A stretch of DNA of 64,000 nt from contig NZ_QOIO01000009.1 of the NCBI RefSeq assembly GCF_003332305.1, positions 1 through 64,000 of the forward strand. The letters run 5' to 3'. The position numbers and the translations under genes are program-made. The stretch comes from Microvirga aerophila. GTDB taxonomy: Bacteria > Pseudomonadota > Alphaproteobacteria > Rhizobiales > Beijerinckiaceae. Shown one piece after another: positions 63,998 to 64,000 of the stretch. The notes under the pieces are model-generated. The model saw nothing but the letters and a program-made list of their open reading frames with translations. It had not been told where the DNA came from and ran no database searches. Position 1 is the stretch's first letter. Every line of letters begins with the position of its first letter.

Positions 63998-64000
63998 GAA

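Overview
The window looks like chromosomal DNA of a GC-rich alphaproteobacterium in the order Hyphomicrobiales (Rhizobiales). A Methylobacteriaceae member such as Microvirga is my best guess. That placement is inference from gene content and order: RibB with a dead RibA half, the xseB-dxs-tlyA-RNA methyltransferase run, a TIGR02301 protein, a DUF1499 protein, an RT0821-type lipoprotein, an HTH-citrate synthase fusion, and RTX proteins with a shared C-terminal module. No rRNA, tRNA, CRISPR array, integrase or intact insertion sequence was seen.

Layout. 1-1250: the tail of an RTX-type secreted protein whose 5' part is missing, closed by a strong terminator. 1.3-9.8 kb: small secreted and hypothetical proteins, the biotin transporter bioY, a metallo-beta-lactamase-fold hydrolase, a three-gene membrane/protease operon (DUF898, M48, DUF1499), a MarR regulator with a patatin, and an L,D-transpeptidase. 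9.9-14.6 kb: a deacetylase, ribB, aroC and pepT. 14.8-19.3 kb: a FAD oxidoreductase, a second patatin with PhaR-like sites upstream, and a divergent ArgP-type regulator / LysE exporter pair. 19.4-20.5 kb: two membrane proteins in AT-richer DNA. 20.8-32 kb: histidine phosphatase, fabI, a DnaJ-type chaperone, pdxH, an SDR, a divergent pair of citrate synthase paralogues (one carrying an HTH domain), NUDIX, a prephenate-dehydrogenase-like gene and pyrC. 32-51.7 kb: ygfZ, a tandem-PAS hybrid kinase, paiB-like, tag, an HD hydrolase, a tyrosine phosphatase, xseB, dxs, a Tat-exported SOD, tlyA, an RNA methyltransferase, an SRAP protein, corA, an SDR with an acyl-CoA dehydrogenase, Sua5, wrbA with its LysR neighbour, and acuI. 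51.8-60.1 kb: an MFS permease, then an RTX locus. 60.2-64 kb: a SleB hydrolase, a tandem Usp, an XRE regulator and a small membrane protein.

The most notable region is 53.2-60.1 kb. Two serralysin-type (M10) metalloproteases flank a large RTX repeat protein, all on the minus strand. The RTX gene is split into two reading frames by an apparent one-base loss in a five-C tract at 56377-56381. One extra base there would restore a single protein of about 1,090 residues. All of these proteins, and the truncated one at the left edge, end in the same C-terminal module of roughly 130 residues, which I infer is the type I secretion signal. No type I secretion genes lie in the window.

A second theme is a family of REP-like palindromes (GTCAT...CCGGG cores) in at least five intergenic spaces: 13.2, 25.0, 40.1, 44.2 and 63.9 kb. 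A related area at 43.1-43.3 kb also holds a perfect 16-bp hairpin. Housekeeping genes are mostly in short operons with overlapping stop and start codons.
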